From Vibrio zhanjiangensis (GTDB lineage: Bacteria > Pseudomonadota > Gammaproteobacteria > Enterobacterales > Vibrionaceae), in contig NZ_BSPW01000054.1 of assembly GCF_030161235.1 (NCBI RefSeq), positions 1 through 64,000 on the forward strand: DNA of 64,000 nt, read 5' to 3'. Below the pieces are notes generated by a model. The model was not told the origin of the DNA. It was given only the letters and a program-made list of their open reading frames with translations, and did not search any database. Made by a program: the position numbers and the translations under genes. Within the stretch, counting starts at the first letter, position 1, and each line of letters begins with the position of its first letter. Shown one piece after another: positions 48,604 to 59,178 of this stretch.

Positions 48604-51600
48604 TTACTCGCTTTCCAAAACCGACTCAAAAGCGTCGATTATCAATCCAGCAAGTCCTCTTACGGTTTGATCTTGATAGAAAAGGTCAACCCGTATATCG
48701 ACCTCAAACTTGGCTGATACCTTAGAGACAATCTGGACGGCAAGTAGAGAATTACCGCCAAGCTCAACGAAGTTATCATCGATACCAATTCCCGAAATGC
48801 CCAAGATCGACTGCCAAATAGCAATAATTTCCTTCTCGATTTCATTTTCTGGAGCAACATACTCAACCGAAAGTTCTGGACGTGCATGTCCCTGACTGGC
48901 TTGGGTATCGAGACTGGCTATTTCATTTTGTTCTTGCTCAGGAATCGCTTCGTATATCAGCTGTCCTAAGTCACTGGTAACAACCACCAATTGTTCAAAC
49001 TCAAGGTGCGCGAGTTGACGCTTCAATGCATCTAACCCTTCGTAGAACAAAATGTCCTTATCAGAAACATCGACATCAAATCTCGCTTTACTGGCCAGCG
49101 GTAGCGAGTCTTGTACCTGATTCTCTGCCTTCATTCGGACTAGGGTGTAATTTTCTATGACCATCAATGGTTGACTATCAGCACTTAGGAAAGTCACATC
49201 CATAATGATGGTGCTGTCTTCTTCCTTATATGGCTGCTTAAGCTTGATATGGGCGTAGCAGTCACCATCAAGTGGAGACAAATAGCTGACCTTACCATAG
49301 CTGATCGGCAAGAAATTATCTCTGGTGATCAGATTGATACAACGAATCGACACAGAGTCAATCACAGCAGGGTGATAAGGATACTGCTCGAAGTCACCTT
49401 GATATTGCACGTCAAGGCCTTTACTGACTAACCATTCATTATCACCTTGCCAGGCTTCTTTAGTGCAGCTCCAACGCTCACTCAGCGATAAGAAGATGTC
49501 TCCAGTGACCGCATTGGTGAAATCTTTACCAACAACCTCATCCTCCAAGCGTTTAGAGCAGCGAGCTTGAATTGCCTCCAAAGGCTCAATATTGGCAGCG
49601 AGACTCTCAAGAGTTTCAACACCTACCCCTAGATTGCCGATCGCATGCTCTTCCCAATCTATCTCTCGCACACCACGACTGCGCAAACTAAAGCTGTATC
49701 CTGTGCCTTCCCCGCGTACAAATAAGCGCATTTCTCGTGGCCAGGCATTGTGATAAATCGCCGGCTTAGTCAGGAGTAGATTTTTAACCTGTAGGGGTTC
49801 TTGCGGTTTGAAATGATTGATAAAGCTATGAAGCATTGACAATATGGTGGTTCCAACCATAGTCGGCTGCTGAGACAGACAATGCTCATTCAATACCCAG
49901 TCTTTTTGGACGTCGAGATTAACTCTGTAGATTTCCTCCATGCCTTTGCGTCCAACCAATGTGAGCAGACCTTGTTCTTCAACAGGCGTCTGGTGTGCTT
50001 TATTTTTCTCATCAAGCTCACGTCCCCATTGAACCGCCATACCGACATCACCCCATTTGCCCCAATTTATGGCAACGGTATGACCGGTCCGATTTTGGTT
50101 GCGGTAGCACGCAAATGCATCCAAAAATGCGTTACCAGAACAATAATCGATGCGCGCTTCATCACCCACAATAGATGTAATGGACGAGAACAGCACCATA
50201 AAGTCAGGCTGATTCTCTTTGGTCAGTTCATCTAGAATCAGGCTACCGGTTAACTTAGGATCAATGACACTTGCACAATCTTGATCTGATTTGAGTGGTA
50301 TGATACCACCACCAGCAATACCCGCAGTGTGGAAAATGCCATCAAAACGTGGATAGCGCTGGCACATTTTCGCCATTTCGGTGTAGTCACAAACATCCAC
50401 ATTAACCAAGTCTATCGTGTTGCCTTTTTCTTCAAGACGAAGAATGCTTACTAGCTTCTCACTCATGGCGTCATCAACGGGATGTTGTTCTATCCAGCTT
50501 TGCCATTGGTCTCTTGGTGGTAAGCTACTGCGATAAGTCAAAACTAACGTCGCATTGCAAAGATCGCTGATATGACCTGCAACCAAAATGCCAAGACCAC
50601 CTAGTCCACCTGTTATGAGATACACACCGTCATCTTTGAACTGAGCGCTCACGCCGGAAATGTGCTCTTGCAAGCGGACCGCTTGATATTCTTCTTCCCA
50701 ACGGCACCCACTTCGATAGGCAACCAAGCGGCCATCACTAGCGATATTGGCCTCAGCAATCAAGCTGCGAGCGATGAGCGAATTGTAGCCATCAATCTCA
50801 TCTCTCTTGTTAAGAGGAATATCGATATCAACAAGGTGACATTGTACGTCAGGATATTCGTGATAGAACACGCGAGCAGGGCCCACAAGCAAGGCTTTTT
50901 CAGGGCAAGAGACTTTTTCTCCAGAAACACTGAAAGTATTGTTGGTGACTAAGAGCAAATGCACCTTATCGAGCAGATTTTCACTGATTAGGGCTTGTTG
51001 CAAGTATAATGGACTGTAAAAAGACGCAAGTTGTCCTTTTTGACCAAGACCTAAATCCTTACCTTCTCCTTGGGACGACAAATTCCACAACTCGACAATA
51101 CGCACAGGTGTCAAACCTTGAGCTTTAACCGCCTGCAGTAATTGGATATAGTCTTCACGTTGGGTTGGATTGATGATAAAGCTCGATGCATGATCACCAT
51201 CAATCACATTTTGCTGATAGCTTTCACCTTTAAACACCGTCACTATATGCGTATCGACATCACGAAGCTGCGCTTGAATTTGCTCTGCTACGCCATATTC
51301 ATCAGCAAACACGATCCAACAGTCTGTCTCATTGTCTGCTTTTCCACTTGGCAAAAATTCAGCTGGAACCGTGCGCTTCCATGCTGGCATATAAAACCAA
51401 TCCGCGACATCTTGTTTCTTGCGTTTAAGAGAAGACTCCGCCACTGCAACAGAAGGACTATCTGCATTCCCCCCTTGAACTTCAGGTAACTTAAACTCAT
51501 TTCGTTCAAATGGATAACCCGGTAATGGCAAACGACAACGCCGCTCATCAGCATACACGAGTGTCCAATCTACTTTGATACCGTGAGCCCAGAGAGAACC

Positions 51601-54132
51601 CAGTGTTGATGCAAAGTATTGCCCAGATGATGAGACTTCTTTTGCCGTCGGTAGCGAAGAGAAAATATCCGCTTCAACGTTCGTTTCCTCTTTGAAGTGC
51701 TGTTTTGCTGCTGACTCTAGTGAGCGCCCTGGTCCCACTTCCAATGCCACAAAACCGTCTTGGTACTCTTCCATTAACGTCTTAAACGCATGGGAAAACA
51801 GAACAGGATTTCTAACGTGGCGAACCCAATAATCACTCTCTTGTGCCAGTTCATCACTTATCCACTCTCCTGTTACCGAAGAGACGAATGGAATTTTTGG
51901 CGCATTTAGATTGATAGCGTCAATTACGTCTTTAAATTCTGGCAACATCGGATCCATCATACTGGAATGGAAGCCATGTGATGTATCGAGGTGCTTACAG
52001 AAAATGCCTTCTTCTTCCAAGTCGTACTGGAATGCTTTCACGGCTTCCAGCTCGCCTGCAACAACCGATAACTCAGGATAGTTTACAGCAGCAATATCTA
52101 AGTCCAAATTGGCGATACGCTCACTCAACTCAGCCTCTTCCATCAGTACCGCCAACATAGCACCAGCTGGCAATGCCTGAACCAGTTTACCACGAATAGC
52201 CACCGCTTTTAGAGCATCTTGCAATGAGAACACTCCAGATAAGCATGCCGCTACATATTCACCGACACTATGGCCAATCATCACATCCGGCTTAATGCCC
52301 CATGACATCCATAATTTGGCTAGGCTGTATTCGACGACAAACAGGGCTGGCTGAGTGAATTTCGTCTGGTTAATATGTGCCGCGACTTCTTCGTCCTTAG
52401 GAAAGATGATCTCTCTCAGATCTTGTTCAAGGATCGAAGTGAGATAATCGCAACATTGGTCCATTGCCTGCTTGAACACGGGATATGTCTGGTAAAGATC
52501 AAACGACATGTTTGCGTATTGGTTGCCTTGTCCTGGGAACATAAAGACCACTGGTCGTTTAGATTTATTGTTCACAGCCACTGGAGAAGCCTTGCTTAGC
52601 GACGCGAGAATCGCTTCACGATCTTGACCAACCACACTCGTCGAAAATTCAAACTGTTTACGTCCCGTCTGCAGGGTATAGGCAACGTCAGCTAGATTGG
52701 CTTCTGGATGTGTATCTAGATAATTCACCATACGCTGCTTCATTGCATTTAGTGCGTTACGACTGCGTGCTGAAAAAGTCATGAGTATTGGCGCTTGATG
52801 ATCATCACCAGATGGCCTTTCAGGAGCGGCTTCTAAAATAACACACGCATTAGTACCACCAACACCAAATGAGTTTACAAGAGCATTGTTTGGTTTGTCT
52901 TGTTGCTTAAATGAGGTCAGTTCTGTATTCATCACAAACGGACTGGTTTCAAAGTCGATGTTCGGATTGGGCTGAGAATAATGCAGTGATGCAGGAAGCT
53001 GTCCAGATTTCAGTGCCAATGAAGCTTTTATTAAACTTGCAACCCCTGACGCCGCATCCGTATGGCCAATGTTGGTCTTGACTGAACCCAGCCGGCAAAA
53101 CTGCCTTTTATCTGTATATTGCTGGAAAGTTTGTGAAAGAGAGGAAAATTCTATCGGATCGCCAAGCGCTGTCGCGGTGCCGTGCGCTTCAACAAAACGA
53201 ATATTCTCTACATCAATATCTGCATTAGCGATCGCTTGCTTAGCCACTTCGACTTGGCCTTCGATGCCCGGAGCGGTAAAGCCTGCTTTTAAACCACCAT
53301 CGTTATTGATCGCGCCGCCTTTAACGATTGCATAAATATGGTCACCATCTTTGATGGCATCTTTAACACGTTTTAGCAAAACTGCACCCACACCACGGCT
53401 AAACACAGTGCCATTTGCGCGTGAATCAAAGGCATAACAGCGACCATCCGCTGACTCCATACCGCCTTGCATATACCTGTAGCCACGGCGCTCCGGTGTA
53501 TCAATCGAAACCCCTCCCGCCACCACTAGGTCACTCTCGCCGCTAAGAAGGCTATTAATTCCCATTACCACAGCAACCATGGCAGTCGAGCAGGCTGTTT
53601 GCACGTTGACACTTGGGCCCTTTAGATTCAACTTGTAGGAGACTCGGGTCGTGACATAGTCTTTGTCGTTGTTGGTCACTACCGATGCGCCACTAGCAAA
53701 TTGCGTTACACCCGGATGGGAGTGGACTTTATTCAAATGCCATGCGGTACCTGTTCCGCCAAAAACACCAACTTTGCCTGGATAACTTGCTGGCACATAG
53801 CCCGCATCTTCAAATGCATGCCAGCTGCATTCAAGAAAGGCTCGGTGCTGAGGGTCCATGATTTCCGCATCACGAGGCGTGATATCAAAAAAGTGAGCAT
53901 CAAAGTGCTCCGCATTACCAAGAATACCTCGACGAGGAATGTAATGAGGTGAGGCGATCAATTCTTCATCAACGCCCGATGCCCTTAACTCTTGCTCGCT
54001 GAACGTAGTGATTGTTTCTAACCCTTCAGCAAGATTACTCCAAAAAGTTGAGATATCTTCGGCTCCCGGGAATCGGCCTGACATGCCAATAATAGCGATG
54101 TCTTTATCGCGCAGTATTGCTTGGTCTTTCAT
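48604..54132 (-). CDS. Type I polyketide synthase, KS-AT-KR-DH-T
   Basis: An 1842-residue synthase. The KS domain (1-430) has active Cys 181 (TACSTA), His 317 (EAHGTA) and His 357 (NIGHTD). The AT (about 525-820) has GHSVGE with Ser 622 and a HGFHS motif, pointing to malonyl-CoA. A reductase half starts about 910 (WFYMPAWKR), with KR NADPH loop GGLGGLG at 1175-1181, Ser 1317, Tyr 1330 and Asn 1334. A region after the KR (about 1400-1670) keeps dehydratase marks: His 1417 (NEHCLSQQ...GTT) and Asp 1592 (HPAVIDS). The carrier Ser is 1795. DH after KR is not the usual modular order. It sits between NRPS genes and is likely to add one C2 unit. Confidence 0.9.
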   Translation of the reverse strand: MKDQAILRDKDIAIIGMSGRFPGAEDISTFWSNLAEGLETITTFSEQELRASGVDEELIASPHYIPRRGILGNAEHFDAHFFDITPRDAEIMDPQHRAFLECSWHAFEDAGYVPASYPGKVGVFGGTGTAWHLNKVHSHPGVTQFASGASVVTNNDKDYVTTRVSYKLNLKGPSVNVQTACSTAMVAVVMGINSLLSGESDLVVAGGVSIDTPERRGYRYMQGGMESADGRCYAFDSRANGTVFSRGVGAVLLKRVKDAIKDGDHIYAIVKGGAINNDGGLKAGFTAPGIEGQVEVAKQAIANADIDVENIRFVEAHGTATALGDPIEFSSLSQTFQQYTDKRQFCRLGSVKTNIGHTDAASGVASLIKASLALKSGQLPASLHYSQPNPNIDFETSPFVMNTELTSFKQQDKPNNALVNSFGVGGTNACVILEAAPERPSGDDHQAPILMTFSARSRNALNAMKQRMVNYLDTHPEANLADVAYTLQTGRKQFEFSTSVVGQDREAILASLSKASPVAVNNKSKRPVVFMFPGQGNQYANMSFDLYQTYPVFKQAMDQCCDYLTSILEQDLREIIFPKDEEVAAHINQTKFTQPALFVVEYSLAKLWMSWGIKPDVMIGHSVGEYVAACLSGVFSLQDALKAVAIRGKLVQALPAGAMLAVLMEEAELSERIANLDLDIAAVNYPELSVVAGELEAVKAFQYDLEEEGIFCKHLDTSHGFHSSMMDPMLPEFKDVIDAINLNAPKIPFVSSVTGEWISDELAQESDYWVRHVRNPVLFSHAFKTLMEEYQDGFVALEVGPGRSLESAAKQHFKEETNVEADIFSSLPTAKEVSSSGQYFASTLGSLWAHGIKVDWTLVYADERRCRLPLPGYPFERNEFKLPEVQGGNADSPSVAVAESSLKRKKQDVADWFYMPAWKRTVPAEFLPSGKADNETDCWIVFADEYGVAEQIQAQLRDVDTHIVTVFKGESYQQNVIDGDHASSFIINPTQREDYIQLLQAVKAQGLTPVRIVELWNLSSQGEGKDLGLGQKGQLASFYSPLYLQQALISENLLDKVHLLLVTNNTFSVSGEKVSCPEKALLVGPARVFYHEYPDVQCHLVDIDIPLNKRDEIDGYNSLIARSLIAEANIASDGRLVAYRSGCRWEEEYQAVRLQEHISGVSAQFKDDGVYLITGGLGGLGILVAGHISDLCNATLVLTYRSSLPPRDQWQSWIEQHPVDDAMSEKLVSILRLEEKGNTIDLVNVDVCDYTEMAKMCQRYPRFDGIFHTAGIAGGGIIPLKSDQDCASVIDPKLTGSLILDELTKENQPDFMVLFSSITSIVGDEARIDYCSGNAFLDAFACYRNQNRTGHTVAINWGKWGDVGMAVQWGRELDEKNKAHQTPVEEQGLLTLVGRKGMEEIYRVNLDVQKDWVLNEHCLSQQPTMVGTTILSMLHSFINHFKPQEPLQVKNLLLTKPAIYHNAWPREMRLFVRGEGTGYSFSLRSRGVREIDWEEHAIGNLGVGVETLESLAANIEPLEAIQARCSKRLEDEVVGKDFTNAVTGDIFLSLSERWSCTKEAWQGDNEWLVSKGLDVQYQGDFEQYPYHPAVIDSVSIRCINLITRDNFLPISYGKVSYLSPLDGDCYAHIKLKQPYKEEDSTIIMDVTFLSADSQPLMVIENYTLVRMKAENQVQDSLPLASKARFDVDVSDKDILFYEGLDALKRQLAHLEFEQLVVVTSDLGQLIYEAIPEQEQNEIASLDTQASQGHARPELSVEYVAPENEIEKEIIAIWQSILGISGIGIDDNFVELGGNSLLAVQIVSKVSAKFEVDIRVDLFYQDQTVRGLAGLIIDAFESVLESE

Positions 54133-54269
54133 ATGCTACCTCATGGTTCTATATGGTGATTTTCGAATAGGATGTATTGGGTTCCTGAATTCAGGGTAAA
54201 TAAGTTCCTACCTCAAAAAGAGGAATAGATATTTCTTAATGACTACGAACGAGTAAAAGGTACTAATTT

Positions 54270-54545
54270 CTATATTTCACTGGATGTGTCGAGTAGTACA
54301 TTCGGGTATTTATTGATGATATTTTTACTAAGAGACTCAACCGTAGGGCATTGAAATAAATCAATAATATTAATAGGAATATCAAACTGCTTTTTAATTT
54401 GTCGGTGAACTTTACTCATCAGCAATGAATTACCACCGGCCTCAAAGAAATTTTCATCTGTCGCTATTTTCTTAACTTCCAAAACTGACTGCCAAATAGC
54501 GGCAATTTGATTTTCTATTTCAGAATCCTGTCTATTGGTTAACAT
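54270..54545 (-). CDS. Stand-alone peptidyl carrier protein
   Basis: A 91-residue carrier protein with the full domain: IAAIWQSVLEVKKIATDENFFEAGGNSLLMSKVHRQI, phosphopantetheine attachment at Ser 40, then FDIPINIIDLFQCPTVESLS. It lies 18 bp downstream of the stand-alone adenylation gene and 137 bp before the PKS, so it is probably loaded by that A enzyme and feeds the C domain of the A-T-C protein or the PKS. A phosphopantetheinyl transferase gene is not in the window. Confidence 0.9.
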   Translation of the reverse strand: MLTNRQDSEIENQIAAIWQSVLEVKKIATDENFFEAGGNSLLMSKVHRQIKKQFDIPINIIDLFQCPTVESLSKNIINKYPNVLLDTSSEI

Positions 54546-54563
54546 GTTATTCGAACCTCCTAG

Positions 54564-56060
54564 TTACTGAGCACTGAGTGCGGATTTGCAGACTTTTCCA
54601 TTAGGAAGAGTGGGTAAACTATCTACAGCGTAGTAGCGCGAAGGTTGCATGTAGTAAGGCAATACCTTAGCCATTTCTCGCTTGATAGCTTGTATATCGG
54701 TCTCTTGATACTGATAAGGCACATAAAATGCCGTGAGATACTGATTTTTGCCGTCATCACTGCCATCGACAATAACAGCAGCATTTGAAACATAAGAGAG
54801 TGCCTGAAGCTGAGCTTCAATCTCTGCCAACTCAATACGATGACCACGTAGCTTGACTTGCGTGTCTACTCTGCCATGAAAGAGCAATGCGCCATCCTCT
54901 CTGACACTAACAAGATCGCCAGTACGGTACATTTTGGCTTTGCCATCTAAGCTATAAGGGTCGTCCAAGAAACGTTCGGCAGTGAGATCGTCACGTTTTA
55001 AGTAACCTAATGCCAATATGTCTCCTGCCAAGTAAAGCTCTCCACAACCGCCTTGTTCAACAAGTTCCAAGCTTTTATCCAATACAATGACGTCCGCATG
55101 AGGGATCGGATAGCCAATCGGAACGATGGCGTCTTTCGCATTAGCTTGACACTGCCAATGACACGCGAAAATGGTCGCTTCAGTCGGACCATATAGATTG
55201 TGAATGTGGCCACTAAACTGTGCAGAAAGATCATCAACCAAACATTGTGGGAGAGCTTCGCCACCCGAAAATATATGTTCTAAAGAGCGGCACTGACTTA
55301 AAACGCTCGCATCGACAATAATTCTCAGGGCCGTGGGTACAAACTGAGCGACCGTGACTTGATGCTGCAAAATAAACTCAGCCAGTAACACAGGATCATA
55401 CTTAGCCTCCTCACAGATAAGCGCTGTACTGGCACCTGTCGTCAGCGGCCAAAACATTTCCCACACCGATATATCAAAGCTATAGGTGGTTTGGCTTAAG
55501 ACTCGGCCATCTTCACCCAGCTGAAAGGCATCTTGCATCCAGTTGAGATAGTTAACAACCGTGCTGTGCTTTACCATCACACCTTTGGGTGTCCCCGTAG
55601 AGCCTGATGTATACATGATGTAGCAAAGCTGCTGCTCATCAACATCGGGCAAAATAGGCGACACCACGTTGGACAAGTCGACGCCCAGAATATCCATCCA
55701 TGCGCAATCAACTGGCAACCAATCCATTTCATTGGCTCTGTTGGTGACCACAAGTTTAGTGTCTGAATGCTCGACCATGTAAGCCAAGCGGTTATGAGGA
55801 TAATATGGGTCCAATGGCAAGTAGCATGCGCCTACGTTCATTATTGCCAATAGAGTCGCAACCAGATGATTGTTCCTATCCATATAGACACCAATCACAT
55901 CACCAGAGCCAACACCAAGAGAAAGCAATTGATGGGCAATAGTATTGACACGTAATTCAAGCTCGCGGTAAGTGATATTTTCGCTCAAACTGCGCAAGGC
56001 AATGTTGTCTGGCGTTAAAGCGCATTGTTTGGAAAACTGGACGTGAACTAATCTCGACAT
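54564..56060 (-). CDS. Stand-alone amino-acid adenylation enzyme
   Basis: A 498-residue single A domain (core A1-A10) with no carrier attached. YTSGSTGTPKG lies at 150-160, YSFDISVWEMF holds the alpha-amino-binding Asp 196, and NLYGPTEATIF and GRVDTQVKLRGHRIELAEIE follow; it ends LPNGKVCKSALS with the catalytic Lys. The hand-read code is D-I-W-Q-F-G-L-I-F-K, sharing seven of ten positions with the glycine code of DhbF-type synthetases (DILQLGLIWK), so glycine or another small residue is a tentative guess. It probably charges the stand-alone carrier downstream. Confidence 0.88.
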   Translation of the reverse strand: MSRLVHVQFSKQCALTPDNIALRSLSENITYRELELRVNTIAHQLLSLGVGSGDVIGVYMDRNNHLVATLLAIMNVGACYLPLDPYYPHNRLAYMVEHSDTKLVVTNRANEMDWLPVDCAWMDILGVDLSNVVSPILPDVDEQQLCYIMYTSGSTGTPKGVMVKHSTVVNYLNWMQDAFQLGEDGRVLSQTTYSFDISVWEMFWPLTTGASTALICEEAKYDPVLLAEFILQHQVTVAQFVPTALRIIVDASVLSQCRSLEHIFSGGEALPQCLVDDLSAQFSGHIHNLYGPTEATIFACHWQCQANAKDAIVPIGYPIPHADVIVLDKSLELVEQGGCGELYLAGDILALGYLKRDDLTAERFLDDPYSLDGKAKMYRTGDLVSVREDGALLFHGRVDTQVKLRGHRIELAEIEAQLQALSYVSNAAVIVDGSDDGKNQYLTAFYVPYQYQETDIQAIKREMAKVLPYYMQPSRYYAVDSLPTLPNGKVCKSALSAQ

Positions 56061-56115
56061 CTATGCAAACTCCCACAGTTGAGTGACGTTGTTCTAACTA
56101 GAAAAATACTCAAAA

Positions 56116-59100
56116 TCATAGCAATATGGTGTCCGAAATCATGGACAGATACTGCTCGGCAAACAGCATGACTTGTTGTTTGGTAAAAGCAGTACGCTCA
56201 AAATCAAAACTTAATCGAAACGCATCGCCATCATCGACTGTAAGGGTCAAATCGCAGCGAGCAAACTGCTCAATAATATGTTGAACAGCCAACTGACAAC
56301 CGGCGACATTTTCCGCATGGGGAAGTGGTGATAAGTAGTTAAATGTAATCGGGAAACGAAGCTTATCTAACCAATCGTTACGTCTCATCTCATCGACAAG
56401 TAATGGGTAAGACACTGACTGATTATCCAAAAGTGAATACACCGTTTTACCACTCGATTGGAGTAAGGCGAGAAGATTATCAACCTTATCCACTGGCTGG
56501 TAGTATGTCACCATGTTGACAAAACACCCGATCTGCTCGTCATTTTGCAGCAGTGAACGACCTGAAATTGGCAGACCAATCGTGACATTTTTGTAGCGCG
56601 TTTCTCTATTTAACGTCAAATTAAACAGTGTTAAGAGTACAACATAACTTGTGGTATGGTGCTTACGAGCAAACTCTTTTATTTGCTGAGTAAACGTCTG
56701 GGATAACTCAATTTGATATCCATCAGGACTTGGCTGAAGCTGCACTGAGTAGCAAGAAGCATCAGCACCTTGATGTAAATACCTTTCGAAAGTAGATAAC
56801 CAAAATTGAACTTGGCTTTTTTGCTCAATCATGACTCCGCGATGTTGCGTTAAGTTGAGATGATGTTTTAATTGGCTAGAAAAGCCTAGATCTCCTACCG
56901 TATAGGCCTGATAAGCATCGGTAAATTGCTTAAAAAACAGTCCTATCGATTCATGATCAAACACGGCATGGTGAACACGAATCAAAACAACATATTGCGT
57001 TTGATCCTTAGTGATAAGTGCCACATTGATTGCCGGCGTTGTATCCAAATCTAACGCAGGCATATCGGCCATAGCTAACCAGTCGTGCTCGCTGTAGTCC
57101 GTTAATCGCATTTCAAGATGTGCCAATTTGCGACAGTGGATAGTCAATTGATCCACCGAGAAATCCCCCTGCTTTGAGGTGAAGTCATCTAGGTCAAAGC
57201 GCGATCTCAGCACTGGGTTATTGTCCAAGACTCTATCAAGCGCCCACAAGATCGCTTCTTCACTCACTTGCCCTTCAAGCAAGATATGGAATGCCGGCTG
57301 ATAAGCTTGAGCATTTGCACAGGTTTGTGACAAAGTAACGAAATAAGCTTGTGATGGCGAAAGCACACACCACTTATCTTCATCACCACTCGTAAAGTGT
57401 TGCAAACTAGGCTCACCATCAACACCATCGGTTAAATAGTAAGGAATGATGGCCGCCAGTTTACTGGGCGTCGAGTTGCCCATTAACAAATCAAAATCAA
57501 GGTCGCTATACAAGCGTCGACGAATCATAGTTCTTACTCGCATAGCTTGTAATGAGTTGCCGCCTAAATCGAAGAAATCATCATCCACTCCGACGCCTTT
57601 GACACCCAATACCTCCTGCCAAATATCAACCAGATCTTGTTCGAGGTCGTTGCTCGGTGCCCGATATTCGTATTTAAGTTCTGGCCGTTCAGAGGCTGGT
57701 TTGGGCAAACGTTTTATATCGAGCTTACCGTTGGGTAACTTAGGAAAGCGATCAAGATAAACAAACTGAGCGGGCATCATAACAGGCGATAAGTAGTCGC
57801 TCAGATACGTTCTCAAATCCCACGCGGTCGGTTTTTTGCTGGTGAGAAGATAGGCTATTAGCCCATCACCCGCCATGTTCACAAGCGCATCTTGTACGCT
57901 AGGATGCCTACGTAAGCAAACCTCAATATCACCTAGCTCAATTCTTACACCGCCTACCTTGACCTGACGATCTTTGCGGCCAAGATAGACCATCTCTCCC
58001 TCAGCGTTAAATTGACCTAAATCACCGGTACGATGAGCCCTATGTCCTTTATGGATAAAAAATCGTTCTTCGCTCAGGTCAGGAAGGTTGGTATAGCCTC
58101 GCGAGACACCAGGGCCTGCAATACAAATCTCTCCAACCTCATTCTCACCCACCTCAGCCCCATTATTATTGAGCAAGAAAAATTCACTGCCTGTTATTGC
58201 CTTACCCAAAGTGACGGGAACATCGTTTTGAAGCTCAATAAACGAACAGTTTGCCACCGTTTCTGTTGGGCCATAAAGATTGAAGAGTCTGACGTGTTCA
58301 TTTTCAGCAAAAGTGCGTTGTTTGAGATCTTCTGCAACCGCTTCACCCGATAAAAAGACCGTATTAGGAAAACTCACTCGAGGATCGACAGATTGTTTAT
58401 ACACCAGCAGTTCTTTCCAAATCGTAGGCACGCAGTAAATCGCTGAGTTTGTGTGAGATGCAAACCAGTCAAACAAAAATTTCGGGTTGTTGAGCGAACC
58501 TTCGGGAAGGATATGAAGCGTATCTCCACGCACGAGAGGAGAAAATAGTTGGCTAACCGCAGCGGCAAAACTAAGTGAAGATGTTAAAGGTAACAGTGAT
58601 TGCGTTTTTGACCACAAGTCGTGATTAAAACAATTGACGTAGTAAGCCAAATTACTGTGTTCAACTTCAACACCTTTAGGCCGCCCAGTCGAACCCGAGG
58701 TGTAAAGTGTGTACGCCAAATCAGAACCATCAACCTCAGGCCTTTGCTTGGGAGCAAACTCGGTATTTAGTGTAATACTGTCGATATTTAATATTGTTGA
58801 TTGATCCAACTGAAGCTTAGATTTGCTATATGATGAGCGATTAGTGATGACTAGAAATGCTTGTGAGTCGTCAATTATCTGAGCGATACGCTGAACAGGT
58901 TGAAAAGAAGACAGTGGTACATAACTATAACCTGCTTTCATAATAGCCAATATCACCACAGGTAAATCTATGCCGGGTTTCAAATAAATAGCTATTTTGC
59001 CTGAATTTTTATTATCGTAGTTTTCACACAAATAAGCAGCCAAATTATTTGAACGCTCGTCTAACTCAGAAAATGTCAATGTTTCATTTTTATATACAAC

Positions 59101-59178
59101 GGCAATTTTTTCCGGAGTGAGTGATGAATAATTTGAGATAGTTTCAAACACAGGCCTAACATTTATCATGACACTCAC
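56116..59178 (-). CDS. NRPS with A-T-C order and unusual A domain
   Basis: A 1020-residue synthetase whose order is adenylation (1-495), carrier (about 510-585, Ser 542 in LGGNS), then condensation (about 605-1015, HHAVFDH at 736-742). The C motif keeps both His and the Asp but has His instead of Gly last. The A domain has YTSGSTGRPKG (159-169), but where the Asp that binds the alpha-amino group should be, the sequence is SFAAAVSQ with Ala 205. The hand-read code is A-A-S-Y-F-S-L-A-N-K. It therefore likely activates something other than a usual alpha-amino acid. It is the first gene of the operon and a likely starter module. Confidence 0.9.
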   Translation of the reverse strand: MSVMINVRPVFETISNYSSLTPEKIAVVYKNETLTFSELDERSNNLAAYLCENYDNKNSGKIAIYLKPGIDLPVVILAIMKAGYSYVPLSSFQPVQRIAQIIDDSQAFLVITNRSSYSKSKLQLDQSTILNIDSITLNTEFAPKQRPEVDGSDLAYTLYTSGSTGRPKGVEVEHSNLAYYVNCFNHDLWSKTQSLLPLTSSLSFAAAVSQLFSPLVRGDTLHILPEGSLNNPKFLFDWFASHTNSAIYCVPTIWKELLVYKQSVDPRVSFPNTVFLSGEAVAEDLKQRTFAENEHVRLFNLYGPTETVANCSFIELQNDVPVTLGKAITGSEFFLLNNNGAEVGENEVGEICIAGPGVSRGYTNLPDLSEERFFIHKGHRAHRTGDLGQFNAEGEMVYLGRKDRQVKVGGVRIELGDIEVCLRRHPSVQDALVNMAGDGLIAYLLTSKKPTAWDLRTYLSDYLSPVMMPAQFVYLDRFPKLPNGKLDIKRLPKPASERPELKYEYRAPSNDLEQDLVDIWQEVLGVKGVGVDDDFFDLGGNSLQAMRVRTMIRRRLYSDLDFDLLMGNSTPSKLAAIIPYYLTDGVDGEPSLQHFTSGDEDKWCVLSPSQAYFVTLSQTCANAQAYQPAFHILLEGQVSEEAILWALDRVLDNNPVLRSRFDLDDFTSKQGDFSVDQLTIHCRKLAHLEMRLTDYSEHDWLAMADMPALDLDTTPAINVALITKDQTQYVVLIRVHHAVFDHESIGLFFKQFTDAYQAYTVGDLGFSSQLKHHLNLTQHRGVMIEQKSQVQFWLSTFERYLHQGADASCYSVQLQPSPDGYQIELSQTFTQQIKEFARKHHTTSYVVLLTLFNLTLNRETRYKNVTIGLPISGRSLLQNDEQIGCFVNMVTYYQPVDKVDNLLALLQSSGKTVYSLLDNQSVSYPLLVDEMRRNDWLDKLRFPITFNYLSPLPHAENVAGCQLAVQHIIEQFARCDLTLTVDDGDAFRLSFDFERTAFTKQQVMLFAEQYLSMISDTILL

